From contig OX638329.1 in NCBI GenBank assembly GCA_951812755.1, forward strand, positions 5,419,563 through 5,483,562: a stretch of DNA of 64,000 nucleotides, given 5' to 3'. Positions within the stretch are counted from its first letter, which is position 1. Each line of letters begins with the position of its first letter. The notes under the pieces were generated by a model. It had not been told where the DNA came from. It was given only the letters and a program-made list of their open reading frames with translations, and ran no database searches. The translations under genes were made by a program, and so were the position numbers. Positions 42,336 to 50,497 of the stretch are shown one piece after another. This stretch comes from an uncultured Latescibacterota bacterium (GTDB lineage Bacteria > Latescibacterota > UBA2968).

Positions 42336-43805
42336 TCATGCAATCGAGAAATCAAATATAGCATGCGACTGGTCGGATGCAGCGGTAAATGTGACGATCG
42401 CCGTAGTATCTGTAATCTCAACGGTTCGCTGTGCGATATCCGTCTCGATCCCAATATCGAGACCGTCCAGACACCACACATCCCCTTCGAACACAGCGGC
42501 ATCGGCTCCCGGAGAAAAAATCTCAAACACAAATTCTCGCGGATGTCCGATCTCCGTCTGCTGTTCACCTCTGATCTCAGCCTCAATCGACAGACGACCC
42601 GCTTCAGCCTTCGCCGCAACCTGTCCAATATGCCGCAACGCCAGCCAACCGGTCTCGCCATCTGACATGCGCCAGTGGATCGTCGCCGGATGGTATTGGA
42701 AGCTGCGACCAGAATAGCCTCCCGAGTCCTCTGCACCAATCATGTAATGCTCATCCAGCCAAGCGGTTGCAACGCGCCCATCCGTGATCTGTTTCTCGAC
42801 ACTTCTCGGACCTTCAAACGCCGAGAAGGCGGCAGCGACCTCTAGCGGCGCATCAACCCCGAGAATCGCAAGACACGGTCCATAGTTGAACTCGGAATTG
42901 ACCTCCACTCCACTCGGAAACGGCGTTACCTCAGGACCAAACGCGAGCCAGATATGCAGACTCGTAAGTGCGGTATAATGCTTCATATCCATCCCATAGC
43001 TGCGGGAAAAAGGCCCGCACAGATTGCCCAATCCCGCGTGGTAATAGCGCGCAATATCCCGCCAGAGTTCTGCCTCCATATACGCACCCAATTCGTGGAG
43101 CGCACTATTCTCCAAATAGCGTCGCCAGAAACCGAGCGCGTAAAGATTGACACCGTAGTACGTCGGCGAATTGTACTCCGCAAAAGCATTATTCTGCGCG
43201 AACAAACGATAGACCTCACCACCAAACTCTTCACCGTATAAAACCATCTCATCATTTCCGATACGCTTCCCAACCCACACGGACATCGCGGCCTTCATCA
43301 AAGCAATATTCGAATACGTCGGCGGACAGCGATCCGGCGGCTCTCCCACAACAGCCATCTCCAAAGACAGGATCATTCGATCGCTCAGCCTCTGGGGCAA
43401 CCGATCCCCGTACTCCTCGAGCGCAGTCGCAAACCCAAGCCCGATAAACTGTCGCCAATTCGGATCATAAGTTCGCCACATCACAGCATCACCCTCTGAC
43501 GGATGTGGCTCGCCCACATAGCGATAGAAAGTACCGTGGTATGGCGTCCCCGGCTCATTGAACTGGTTATCGATAATCGCATCAATCGTGCGGCACGCCT
43601 GCTCAACATCGTCACCTTGATTGCGGAGAAGAAGCCCCACCGCGAACCAGACCGAATTCCGAACCATTAGCACCGCATCATTTTGGCGATGAGACCACAA
43701 CAACGCGCCCTCGGGATCCCAAAACCCCTCTGACCATTCGAGCGACTCAGTTGCGAGATGTCTTGCATGAGGGGATAGATCGGATAAAGAAATTCCTTTA
43801 GACAT
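42336..43805 (-). CDS. Protein of unknown function, probable alpha/alpha-toroid plus beta-sandwich
   Basis: 489 aa, no signal peptide. The first 340 residues are helical with many aromatic residues (ESLEWSEGFWDPEGALLWSH, TYDPNWRQFIGLGFATALEE, NSPTYYGVNLYALGFWRRYL), a pattern like the toroids of heparinase/alginate-lyase and terpenoid-type enzymes. The last 140 residues are strand-rich (WRMSDGETGWLALRHIG, VEITDTTAIVTFTAASDQS). I cannot name a family. A polysaccharide lyase-like or sugar-acting role is a guess; no catalytic residues are identified. Lies alone between a PiT-like gene and an ankyrin gene. Confidence 0.8.
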   Translation of the reverse strand: MSKGISLSDLSPHARHLATESLEWSEGFWDPEGALLWSHRQNDAVLMVRNSVWFAVGLLLRNQGDDVEQACRTIDAIIDNQFNEPGTPYHGTFYRYVGEPHPSEGDAVMWRTYDPNWRQFIGLGFATALEEYGDRLPQRLSDRMILSLEMAVVGEPPDRCPPTYSNIALMKAAMSVWVGKRIGNDEMVLYGEEFGGEVYRLFAQNNAFAEYNSPTYYGVNLYALGFWRRYLENSALHELGAYMEAELWRDIARYYHAGLGNLCGPFSRSYGMDMKHYTALTSLHIWLAFGPEVTPFPSGVEVNSEFNYGPCLAILGVDAPLEVAAAFSAFEGPRSVEKQITDGRVATAWLDEHYMIGAEDSGGYSGRSFQYHPATIHWRMSDGETGWLALRHIGQVAAKAEAGRLSIEAEIRGEQQTEIGHPREFVFEIFSPGADAAVFEGDVWCLDGLDIGIETDIAQRTVEITDTTAIVTFTAASDQSHAIFDFSIA

Positions 43806-43886
43806 TGCATGTTTCCATGTTCAAATTTGAGTTCACTATAATATACGCTCTCATTGCAAATCCTCTACTGAGAAATTTCCATTAGG

Positions 43887-44591
43887 TTATGACTTCGCCG
43901 CATGTTGCCGCAACACTTCGGCAATGCGTTTGAAGCGCGCATCCTCGGGAAACTGCGCAAGCCATTCCATCAACGTCTTATTATCCTCTGTAAACTCTGC
44001 ATCGGGATCGGCGCCATTTTCCAAAAGCAACTTTACCGTATCGAGATGCCCGTGCCCACCAGCGCAATACAAAACCGTATGCCCGCGATCATTTGCGACA
44101 TTGACATCTGCACCCTGTGCGATCAACAGACGCACGATTTCCGTATCGCCATTGCGCGCCGCGTGATGAATAGGCTGATCGCCGCGCCCATCTACCGCCG
44201 TCGCCAGATATGGATGCCTGTTGAGCAATGCCTGCACCCGCGCTACATCCGCGAGAAAAACAGCCCCCAGAAACTGCCGCGACAAATCATCAACAGGACG
44301 AACATGGGGATCCAGAGCACCGTATTGAATAAGCAGTGAAACAATACCCTTATTATTCGGAACCTCACCCGCGTAGTGCAGCACATAGCCATCATGAGCC
44401 GCCAAATCCGCACCCGCCTCAATAAGCAGTCGCACGACATCCTCACGCCGCCAAAGTCCCGCGTGAAAAATCGGCCGCCATTCGTATTCATCATCCGCGT
44501 CAACAACAGCGGGATCGGCTGCGATCATTTCGCGCACAGCCTCGATATCCCCACGCCTGCATGCATCGTGAATTGTCAATGTGTCACTCAT
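43887..44591 (-). CDS. Ankyrin-repeat protein
   Basis: 234 aa, mostly ankyrin repeats: TIHDACRRGDIEAVREMIAA, GLWRREDVVRLLIEAGADL, NNKGIVSLLIQYGAL, PIHHAARNGDTEIVRLLIAQ and GGHGHLDTVKLLLENGADPD. About six units, one irregular in the middle. Protein-binding scaffold in the cytoplasm; no signal peptide. Its start overlaps the end of the upstream gene by 4 bases (ATGA), so the two products may interact. Confidence 0.93.
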   Translation of the reverse strand: MSDTLTIHDACRRGDIEAVREMIAADPAVVDADDEYEWRPIFHAGLWRREDVVRLLIEAGADLAAHDGYVLHYAGEVPNNKGIVSLLIQYGALDPHVRPVDDLSRQFLGAVFLADVARVQALLNRHPYLATAVDGRGDQPIHHAARNGDTEIVRLLIAQGADVNVANDRGHTVLYCAGGHGHLDTVKLLLENGADPDAEFTEDNKTLMEWLAQFPEDARFKRIAEVLRQHAAKS

Positions 44592-45181
44592 CGTTCACCA
44601 CCTCTTTTCAAAAACGCCTCAAATTCATTCATACTGGTCACTCCTTCTTCCAATACAGCCCGGTAAATATCCTGACTTGAAAAGGATCGACGATAGCCGG
44701 GATCTTGCCAGCATTGTGACTTAATTCCAAGAATGCTCAGACGTATCTCTGGCGTTAATCGTCTGGCCAGACCAGCCTCGTAAGCAATCGCCTTTTGGTA
44801 TTGGTCTCCATCCAGTGTCCAAATATCAATCTTCCAATCCCCTCTGCGCTCATCTCCCAGATAAACACCCCAGTAAAGCCCCCGTGGAAGCCCTTTCGTC
44901 TGACCAATCCGTTCATTGCGAAAATGCATCCTCACAGGGCAAAGGGCTGAAGCAATCTGTCCCCCGAGGTGAAAAAAGCGCGTTTCCACAATCTCATCAG
45001 CCTCCAAATAGATATCAAGATCTCTCCATGTCATCAGTTGCAGTACATAACTACCGGCCACATGGGGTGTGCCATATCTCTTCAAAAGACTTAGCAGCCC
45101 CTTTTGATGAAGAATTTCATCCGCTTCGCGGCGGATCAATTGGTCGGTTTCTATTAAATTATTGGACACGTTCACCCTCAA
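44588..45181 (-). CDS. Nucleotidyltransferase-fold protein
   Basis: 197 aa at most. The start is uncertain: TTG 45181, or GTG 45169, which has GAGGG a few bases upstream. VAGSYVLQLMTWRDLDIYLE has the GS..DxD pattern of the minimal nucleotidyltransferase fold, and WKIDIWTLDGD gives a third acidic position. The C-terminal part is helical. Function unknown. Translationally coupled with the ankyrin gene. Upstream lie the tandem repeats of 45.2-45.7 kb. Confidence 0.75.
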   Translation of the reverse strand: MRVNVSNNLIETDQLIRREADEILHQKGLLSLLKRYGTPHVAGSYVLQLMTWRDLDIYLEADEIVETRFFHLGGQIASALCPVRMHFRNERIGQTKGLPRGLYWGVYLGDERRGDWKIDIWTLDGDQYQKAIAYEAGLARRLTPEIRLSILGIKSQCWQDPGYRRSFSSQDIYRAVLEEGVTSMNEFEAFLKRGGER

Positions 45182-45213
45182 TTATTTGTGTGCATTAAAC
45201 TTGTAGCCCAGGC

Positions 45214-45681
45214 ATTAGTACTATTTCAAATAAGTTTCGTGTCTAAACCCACTGGACTCCGGCCTGCGCCGGAGTGACGAACGGCGGTTGTCATTGCGGC
45301 ATGGTGTTAGCCGCAATCCAGTCTTTCAGAAAAACATATCAGCAAATTTTTTTGACAGAGCAATTAGTACTCTTTCAAATAAGTTTCGTGTCTAAACCCA
45401 CTGGACTCCGGCCTGCGCCGGAGTGACGAACAGCGGTTGTCATTGCGGCATGCTTTAAGCCGCAATCCAGTCTATCAGAAAAATATATCAACAAATTTTT
45501 TTGACAGAGTAATTAGTACTCTTTCAAATAAGTTTCATGCCTAAACTCACTGGACTCCGGCCTACGCCGGAGTGACGAACGGCGGTTGTCATTGCGGCAT
45601 GCTTTAAGCCGCCACGCGAAGCACAACGTCAGTAATCCAGTCTATCAGAAAAATATATTAGCAAATTTTTTTGACAGACCA
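45214..45681. repeat. Three tandem ~149-bp repeats with hairpins
   Basis: Units begin at 45214, 45363 and 45512, each with ATTAGTACT and TTTCAAATAAGTTTC. Each contains the hairpin ACTCCGGC-CTGC-GCCGGAGT and a second, CATTGCGGC/GCCGC. The third unit is 170 bp through a 21-base insertion in the second hairpin (ACGCGAAGCACAACGTC). Unit 3 ends at the stop codon of the DUF2442 gene (ATTAG again). Nothing codes in this 500-base stretch. The GTCATTGCGGC hairpin also occurs in the MITE-like element at 29.4 kb. Confidence 0.9.
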
Positions 45682-45682
45682 A

Positions 45683-45985
45683 TTAGTCCTCCGTCTCAAC
45701 GAGAGACCAACGCTTGCTCATGCGTTTAAGTTCAGGAAGATGCTCAGACCAATCATGTAAAGTCGCTGGATCAAAATCAGCTCCATTCGGCCATACCAGA
45801 GTATGGACCTCTGGATCAATCCGAACTTGATTAAATAACGATACATCGCGAAGTGGACCGAATAACTCACCTTCCAATATGGCATGGAAATCGATAATCT
45901 GTTCCGAATCATCGTCAAAACAAACTCGAAGTGTATAGGGTGCCTGTATTTCAAAAAACGTCACGCGATATATGGGATGGCGCAT
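45683..45985 (-). CDS. DUF2442-family protein
   Basis: 100 aa with AAAGGAGA before ATG. TLRVCFDDDSEQIIDFHAIL, LFNQVRIDPEVHTLVWPNGADFDP follow the DUF2442 pattern. These small proteins often lie beside DUF4160 partners and are suspected toxin-antitoxin parts; no DUF4160 gene is next to it here. Its stop codon falls in the tandem-repeat array. 11 bases separate it from the methyltransferase gene upstream. Confidence 0.85.
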   Translation of the reverse strand: MRHPIYRVTFFEIQAPYTLRVCFDDDSEQIIDFHAILEGELFGPLRDVSLFNQVRIDPEVHTLVWPNGADFDPATLHDWSEHLPELKRMSKRWSLVETED

Positions 45986-45996
45986 GTCGGTCTCCT

Positions 45997-46611
45997 TTAT
46001 CGTCTTAGGCAGCGGCGTACAATAACAGAATGAAAATAAATACTGTCTCGGGGTTCCAATCTGCGATAGTACTCCAATCTAAATGACTTCTGCAAAACTT
46101 TCAGAAGTGTCTCGGTCCTTCTCAAAGAAAAAAACCGCTTCGGTTCGTAAGTATCTCGCTCCAAAATGCCCTCGAAATCATCGCCTCCCCACACGCCAAC
46201 ATACATCAACCCATCCTCCACGAGCCGCGCTGCAATCAAATCGAAAATCTCATCTATATCTGCTTGCGGGATGTGGAGCAGGCAATTCATAGAATACACC
46301 GCATCAAAAGTCTCGCCCAACTGATCGAGATTATAGCAATCCAAAACGCGAGCAGAAATACCCTTTTCTTTTCCCAGCTTTACCATCGCAGGCGCATTGT
46401 CAACCGCAAAAACCTGAAAGCCCTGCTCTTGAAAGAATTTCGCATCGTGACCGGGTCCACATCCCAGTTCGAGAATAGAACTTCTCTGTTCATCTCTCAA
46501 GCACTGCAAAAACGCGTCTCTCTCTCGCTCCTTAAACGCATCGGGAGAATTATGCTCCCTCTCCAGAGCATATCTTTCATACGAGGCAATCAGGCTATTG
46601 GTAAACTTCAT
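45997..46611 (-). CDS. SAM-dependent methyltransferase (class I)
   Basis: 204 aa from ATG 46611 with GTGGAGG 8 bases upstream; the frame is open to 46677. Motif I ILELGCGPGHDAKFF, FAVDNAPAMV, then DAVYSMNCLLHIPQADIDEI and the C-terminal RDSIYFHSVIVR. Typical small-molecule methyltransferase. Divergent from the glutamine-synthetase-like gene, with 165 bases between, which probably holds both promoters. Confidence 0.9.
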   Translation of the reverse strand: MKFTNSLIASYERYALEREHNSPDAFKERERDAFLQCLRDEQRSSILELGCGPGHDAKFFQEQGFQVFAVDNAPAMVKLGKEKGISARVLDCYNLDQLGETFDAVYSMNCLLHIPQADIDEIFDLIAARLVEDGLMYVGVWGGDDFEGILERDTYEPKRFFSLRRTETLLKVLQKSFRLEYYRRLEPRDSIYFHSVIVRRCLRR

Positions 46612-46776
46612 GAAAGCCTCCACAAAATGGAATTGGCAGATGGGGAATAGGAGCATTGGTTCTTGATTTTCAGCCACAGCCTTTTATATTTCCAACCACA
46701 AATAGATACCACCTTATTATGTGTTGCAACCTCCATAAAACCAAAGACATTTTTTGTAGATAGGGCAAAAAACTTT

Positions 46777-48141
46777 ATGACAACAGATCAAATCAAAGCG
46801 CGTCTTGAAAGCGACAAAATTCAAAAAATTAAACTCGCTGGCTTCGACATCGACGGCGTTATGCGCGGCAAATACATATCGCTCGACAAATTCTTTTCCA
46901 CCATCGAAAAAGGCCTGGGCTTCTGTGATGTGACATTCGGCTGGGATATGATCGATCAACTCTACGAACAACCCACCGTCACGGGCTGGCACACCGGATA
47001 CCCGGATCTCCTCGCAAAAATTGACCTGAGCACATATCGCGTGATCCCCTGGGAACAAAATACCGCGTTATTTTTACTCGACTTTTACGAAAACGAAAAT
47101 CAGCCACTTGCGGTATCCCCGCGCCAACTGCTCCAAACAGTCGTTCGCAAAGCGAATGACATGGGATTTCAGCCATACATGTCAGCGGAATACGAATACT
47201 TCATCTTTCGAGAAACGCCTCACTCCCTTGAGGACAAAGGATATGAGAATATGACGCCGCTATCGCCCGGCTGGTTTGGCTACAGTGTGTTGCGGGCATC
47301 TGCGGCTTCAGAATTTGTTCACGCAATAATCGATGGAATGGGAGCTTATAACGTTGAACTGGAAGGAATACACACCGAAACCGGACCCGGCGTGTATGAA
47401 ACCGCGATTCGTTACGCCACGACCTGCAACGCCGCAGACAAAGCCGCCCTATTCAAAACTGGCGTAAAAGAAATTCTATCCAGACACGGACTCGTCGCAA
47501 CCTTTATGGCGAGATGGAGTCCAGACTACCCCGGCTGCAGCGGACACCTGCACCAGAGCCTGTGGAATTTAGAGGGAGACACAAATCTATTTGCCGATGA
47601 ATCAGATCCACTGGGTATGTCTCAAATAATGAAACACTATATCGCCGGACAAATCGCTACAATGCCCCACATGATGGCCCTTATATGCCCGACCATCAAC
47701 TCCTACAAACGGACAGTCCCCGGAGCCTGGGCGCCGACCAACGCCTCCTGGGGAATTGAAAATCGGACCACATCTCTCCGCGCGATTCCAGGTACATCCC
47801 CTGAATCCACGCGCACCGAATATCGACTGGCCGGCGCCGACGCCAATCCCCACATCTCAATGGCGGCCAGCCTTGCCGCCGGGCTATACGGCATAGAGCA
47901 CCAACTCGACCCCGGTGAACCATTCACGGGAAATGCCTACGAAGCTCCCGAAGGGCGATTTGATCCCTTGCCAAAATCACTTGAAGAAGCGACAGACCAG
48001 TTAAAAAATAGCGAAATTATCCGCGCCTGCCTCGGCGATGCATTTGTAGATCACTTCGCAATCACACGCGAACACGAAATCGCGGAATATCGCCGCGCCA
48101 TAACGGATTGGGAACTCAAACGATACTTTGAGATCATTTGA
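46777..48141 (+). CDS. Glutamine-synthetase-family ligase (GlnA/PuuA-like)
   Basis: 454 aa from ATG 46777; the frame is open to 46663 without support. N-terminal beta-grasp with FDIDGVMRGKYI, catalytic SAEYEYFIF, ELEGIHTETGPGVYE (metal Glu), CSGHLHQSLWN (His of the ammonia/metal site), and TINSYKRTVPGAWAPTNASW, NRTTSLRAI near the end. The usual adenylylation Tyr segment is not seen. The class acts on glutamate with ammonia or an amine (gamma-glutamyl-amine synthetase, as PuuA). No nitrogen genes lie nearby, so amine catabolism or a special glutamyl ligation is as likely as assimilation. Confidence 0.9.
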   Translation: MTTDQIKARLESDKIQKIKLAGFDIDGVMRGKYISLDKFFSTIEKGLGFCDVTFGWDMIDQLYEQPTVTGWHTGYPDLLAKIDLSTYRVIPWEQNTALFLLDFYENENQPLAVSPRQLLQTVVRKANDMGFQPYMSAEYEYFIFRETPHSLEDKGYENMTPLSPGWFGYSVLRASAASEFVHAIIDGMGAYNVELEGIHTETGPGVYETAIRYATTCNAADKAALFKTGVKEILSRHGLVATFMARWSPDYPGCSGHLHQSLWNLEGDTNLFADESDPLGMSQIMKHYIAGQIATMPHMMALICPTINSYKRTVPGAWAPTNASWGIENRTTSLRAIPGTSPESTRTEYRLAGADANPHISMAASLAAGLYGIEHQLDPGEPFTGNAYEAPEGRFDPLPKSLEEATDQLKNSEIIRACLGDAFVDHFAITREHEIAEYRRAITDWELKRYFEII

Positions 48142-48147
48142 TAATGC

Positions 48148-48206
48148 AATTAAAAATTGAGAATTAAGAATTAAGAATTGGCCCATCCCGTCCCCAATTT
48201 TTAATT
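48148..48206. terminator. AT-rich hairpin between convergent genes
   Basis: AATTAAAAATTG (48148-48159) pairs perfectly with CAATTTTTAATT (48195-48206), with a loop of about 35 bases including three AATTAAGAATT-like units. It separates the glutamine-synthetase gene from the GMC gene and covers the end of the latter. Similar AT-rich units are dispersed in many genomes; use as a bidirectional terminator is inferred. Confidence 0.45.
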
Positions 48207-49697
48207 CCTAATTATATAATTCCCCACCCGCAAGGCATTTGCCGCAATCGTCAAACTCGGATTGACGCCACCAGATGTGGGAAACACGCTCCCATCCGTC
48301 ACAAACAAATTGTCAATCCCTCGAAACTGGCAATTTTCGTCCAGCACACTCGTCTCTTCATCATCGCCCATACGCACTGACCCCACACCGTGAGAAAAGG
48401 TGTCAATGCGATACGTATGAAAAAAAAACGCGCCCGACGCGCGCAAAATACCTTTGGCTTTTGACACCAGATAATCGCGGCGTTCGCAATCTCGCGCTGT
48501 GTACTGATGTATGACCTGTGCGCGGCTGATGCCATAAACATCCTTCTCATCTGCCAGCGCAACGCGATTCTCAAACTGCGGCTCATCCTCTGCAACACAC
48601 AACAGATTTTGCAAAAAACCAGCAACTGTTGCCGTCAGATTTTTAAGCCCAAAAGGCGCGTGGTGTTTCAGAGCTATGGGCGACGGCGTGTAAATATCCT
48701 GAATCACCCCAACGGCGCGGCCGTCCCGATCTCGACAATCCTCGTAAAAATCCGAAAAACACACTTGCTTGTGAAACACCCGCTCGGGATTTGTGCGAAA
48801 CGGAAACACGCCCGCCACAACAGCATTGCAATGCCGCATCAAAAAACGCCCAATCAAATCGCCCTGCGGAACCGAATGCAACTCTGACCGCAACAAAATA
48901 GCCGGACTTTGCAGCGCTCCCGCAGCGACAATAGCAATGGGCGCGGGCACTTCAAACGCCTTTTTTGTTCGCCGATCCACACACGCCACAGCGCGCACAC
49001 GCCTCCCCTTGCAAATAACACGCGCGACCTGCACGCCCGTCAAAATATCAGCCCCTGCATCCTGCGCCAATTTGAGCAACGTCATAGTCAGATCATTTTT
49101 AGCCTCAATTTGACACGGAAAACCATCGCAGGTCAAACATCGAATACACACCGTGCGCGCCCGATCCGAAAAATTGATCGCCAATGGCATGCGAAAAGGC
49201 CGATACCCCAGCGCACTTCCAGCATCCCAAATGCGCTGTGCAGGGCGAGTGAGTTCAATAGGCGGATACAAATAGTCGCCCGTGCGCGGCGGCTCGCACG
49301 GATCGACATCCGCCTCCCCATGCACTTCCAACAAGCGCTCGACACAATCGTAATGCGGAGCGAGGTCCCCATACAAAATCGGCCACGCGGCCAAATCTTC
49401 TTCGCGCAGCCTCAGCGATGCCCCGCCGTAAAACACGGACATCCCACCAACCACTTCATTCTCGACCACATCTGAAAAATCGCGGTCCTCATATTGCCTG
49501 ACGCGAAGCGGTGATGGCCCCTGATAGCGTTTCTCAACCAGCACCGAACGGGGATCCCAATCCACTGCATCGCGTCTTGCCCAATCGCCCCGTTCCAACA
49601 GTAAAACCTTCATGCCAGCCATAGCCAACACATAAGCGCAGGCACTACCTCCAAATCCCGTACCGATAATAACGGCGTCATAATCGTTAAAATTCAT
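48201..49697 (-). CDS. GMC-family flavin oxidoreductase
   Basis: 498 aa. FAD-binding motif AVIIGTGFGGSACAYVLA; GGMSVFYGGASLRL; a cysteine-rich stretch CIRCLTCDGFPC near residue 190, typical of the bacterial GMC dehydrogenase subgroup; IVAAGALQSPAILLRS; and the C-terminal HGVGSVRMGDD and SGGVNPSLTIAANALR. Cytoplasmic or peripheral membrane; no twin-Arg signal. GMC members oxidise alcohols, including sterols. Its start overlaps the stop of the membrane-protein gene upstream by 4 bases, tying it to the transport genes. Confidence 0.92.
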   Translation of the reverse strand: MNFNDYDAVIIGTGFGGSACAYVLAMAGMKVLLLERGDWARRDAVDWDPRSVLVEKRYQGPSPLRVRQYEDRDFSDVVENEVVGGMSVFYGGASLRLREEDLAAWPILYGDLAPHYDCVERLLEVHGEADVDPCEPPRTGDYLYPPIELTRPAQRIWDAGSALGYRPFRMPLAINFSDRARTVCIRCLTCDGFPCQIEAKNDLTMTLLKLAQDAGADILTGVQVARVICKGRRVRAVACVDRRTKKAFEVPAPIAIVAAGALQSPAILLRSELHSVPQGDLIGRFLMRHCNAVVAGVFPFRTNPERVFHKQVCFSDFYEDCRDRDGRAVGVIQDIYTPSPIALKHHAPFGLKNLTATVAGFLQNLLCVAEDEPQFENRVALADEKDVYGISRAQVIHQYTARDCERRDYLVSKAKGILRASGAFFFHTYRIDTFSHGVGSVRMGDDEETSVLDENCQFRGIDNLFVTDGSVFPTSGGVNPSLTIAANALRVGNYIIRN

Positions 49698-50497
49698 AAA
49701 ATCTCAAAAACATACAAAACAATTAACCCAACAATAATGACAAGTGCCCCGTAGTGGAATTTTTCTCGGGCATCAATACACCGCTGAATCCGCGGCAAAT
49801 CGGGGCGAAATTTGCCCGACATCGTGCGCTGAATATAAGTTTTGTAATACTCCACAACAAAACGCTCCAACCCACCATTCATATACACCAGAAAACCCAA
49901 CGATATGGCATGCATGGAATCATTGAGAAAATAGAACAATGGAGAACACACCGCCAGCACCAGGCCCGACCGCTGAAACTTCAAAATTTTGAACCCTTCA
50001 AACGGCGCGTCTTTATACGCCCCGCCAAGCGACACCAGCAGGCCCGTGACATAAGCAGTCAGAAGAAATACCCAGAAACTCGTCACAGACGCGGGAATCA
50101 ACAACACGGCAAAAACGCCCAGCACCAGCACAGTTCCCACAGCATAGCGCAACAAATCGCTCGCAACATACCGACCAAAAAATGTAATGCGGGAAGGCAC
50201 AAAATACTTATCCTGATCTTCCGTGCGGAAAAACCCCTTGTAAAGCTCGGCCAAAAACCGTTCCAACCCCATAATCAGAAAAAAAATCTGAACCCATCCC
50301 AACGCAGAAAAACTCGCCTTAAAAATCGGCACAAAATACAACACCGCAAAAATCACAACATGAAAATAAATACTCCGCGGAAAAGTTTTGGGCTTAAAAT
50401 CCTCGTAGGGCGAATCCTTGAACGCCCCCCACAAAGACGTATAAAGTCCAGATACAATACTCACGCCCAGACCAATATAGAAATTCATAGCTATCAT
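49694..50497 (-). CDS. Integral membrane protein built from an internal duplication
   Basis: 267 aa, about eight hydrophobic helices, no recognised family. The two halves share sequence: GLYTSLWGAFKDSPYEDFK (residue ~18) with GLLVSLGGAYKDAPFEGFK (~152), and GLERFLAELYKGFF (~77) with GLERFVVEYYKTYI (~210). So it arose by tandem duplication of a four-helix unit. The acidic/aromatic loops sit on one side. ATGA overlaps with the MMPL gene before it and the GMC gene after it indicate a co-translated operon. Function unknown; a membrane partner of the transporter or the oxidoreductase is inferred. Confidence 0.85.
   Translation of the reverse strand: MIAMNFYIGLGVSIVSGLYTSLWGAFKDSPYEDFKPKTFPRSIYFHVVIFAVLYFVPIFKASFSALGWVQIFFLIMGLERFLAELYKGFFRTEDQDKYFVPSRITFFGRYVASDLLRYAVGTVLVLGVFAVLLIPASVTSFWVFLLTAYVTGLLVSLGGAYKDAPFEGFKILKFQRSGLVLAVCSPLFYFLNDSMHAISLGFLVYMNGGLERFVVEYYKTYIQRTMSGKFRPDLPRIQRCIDAREKFHYGALVIIVGLIVLYVFEIL

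Noticed and set aside
45214-45681. CRISPR array
   Set aside because: Only three units of 149-170 bp, without unique spacers; the whole unit is repeated.
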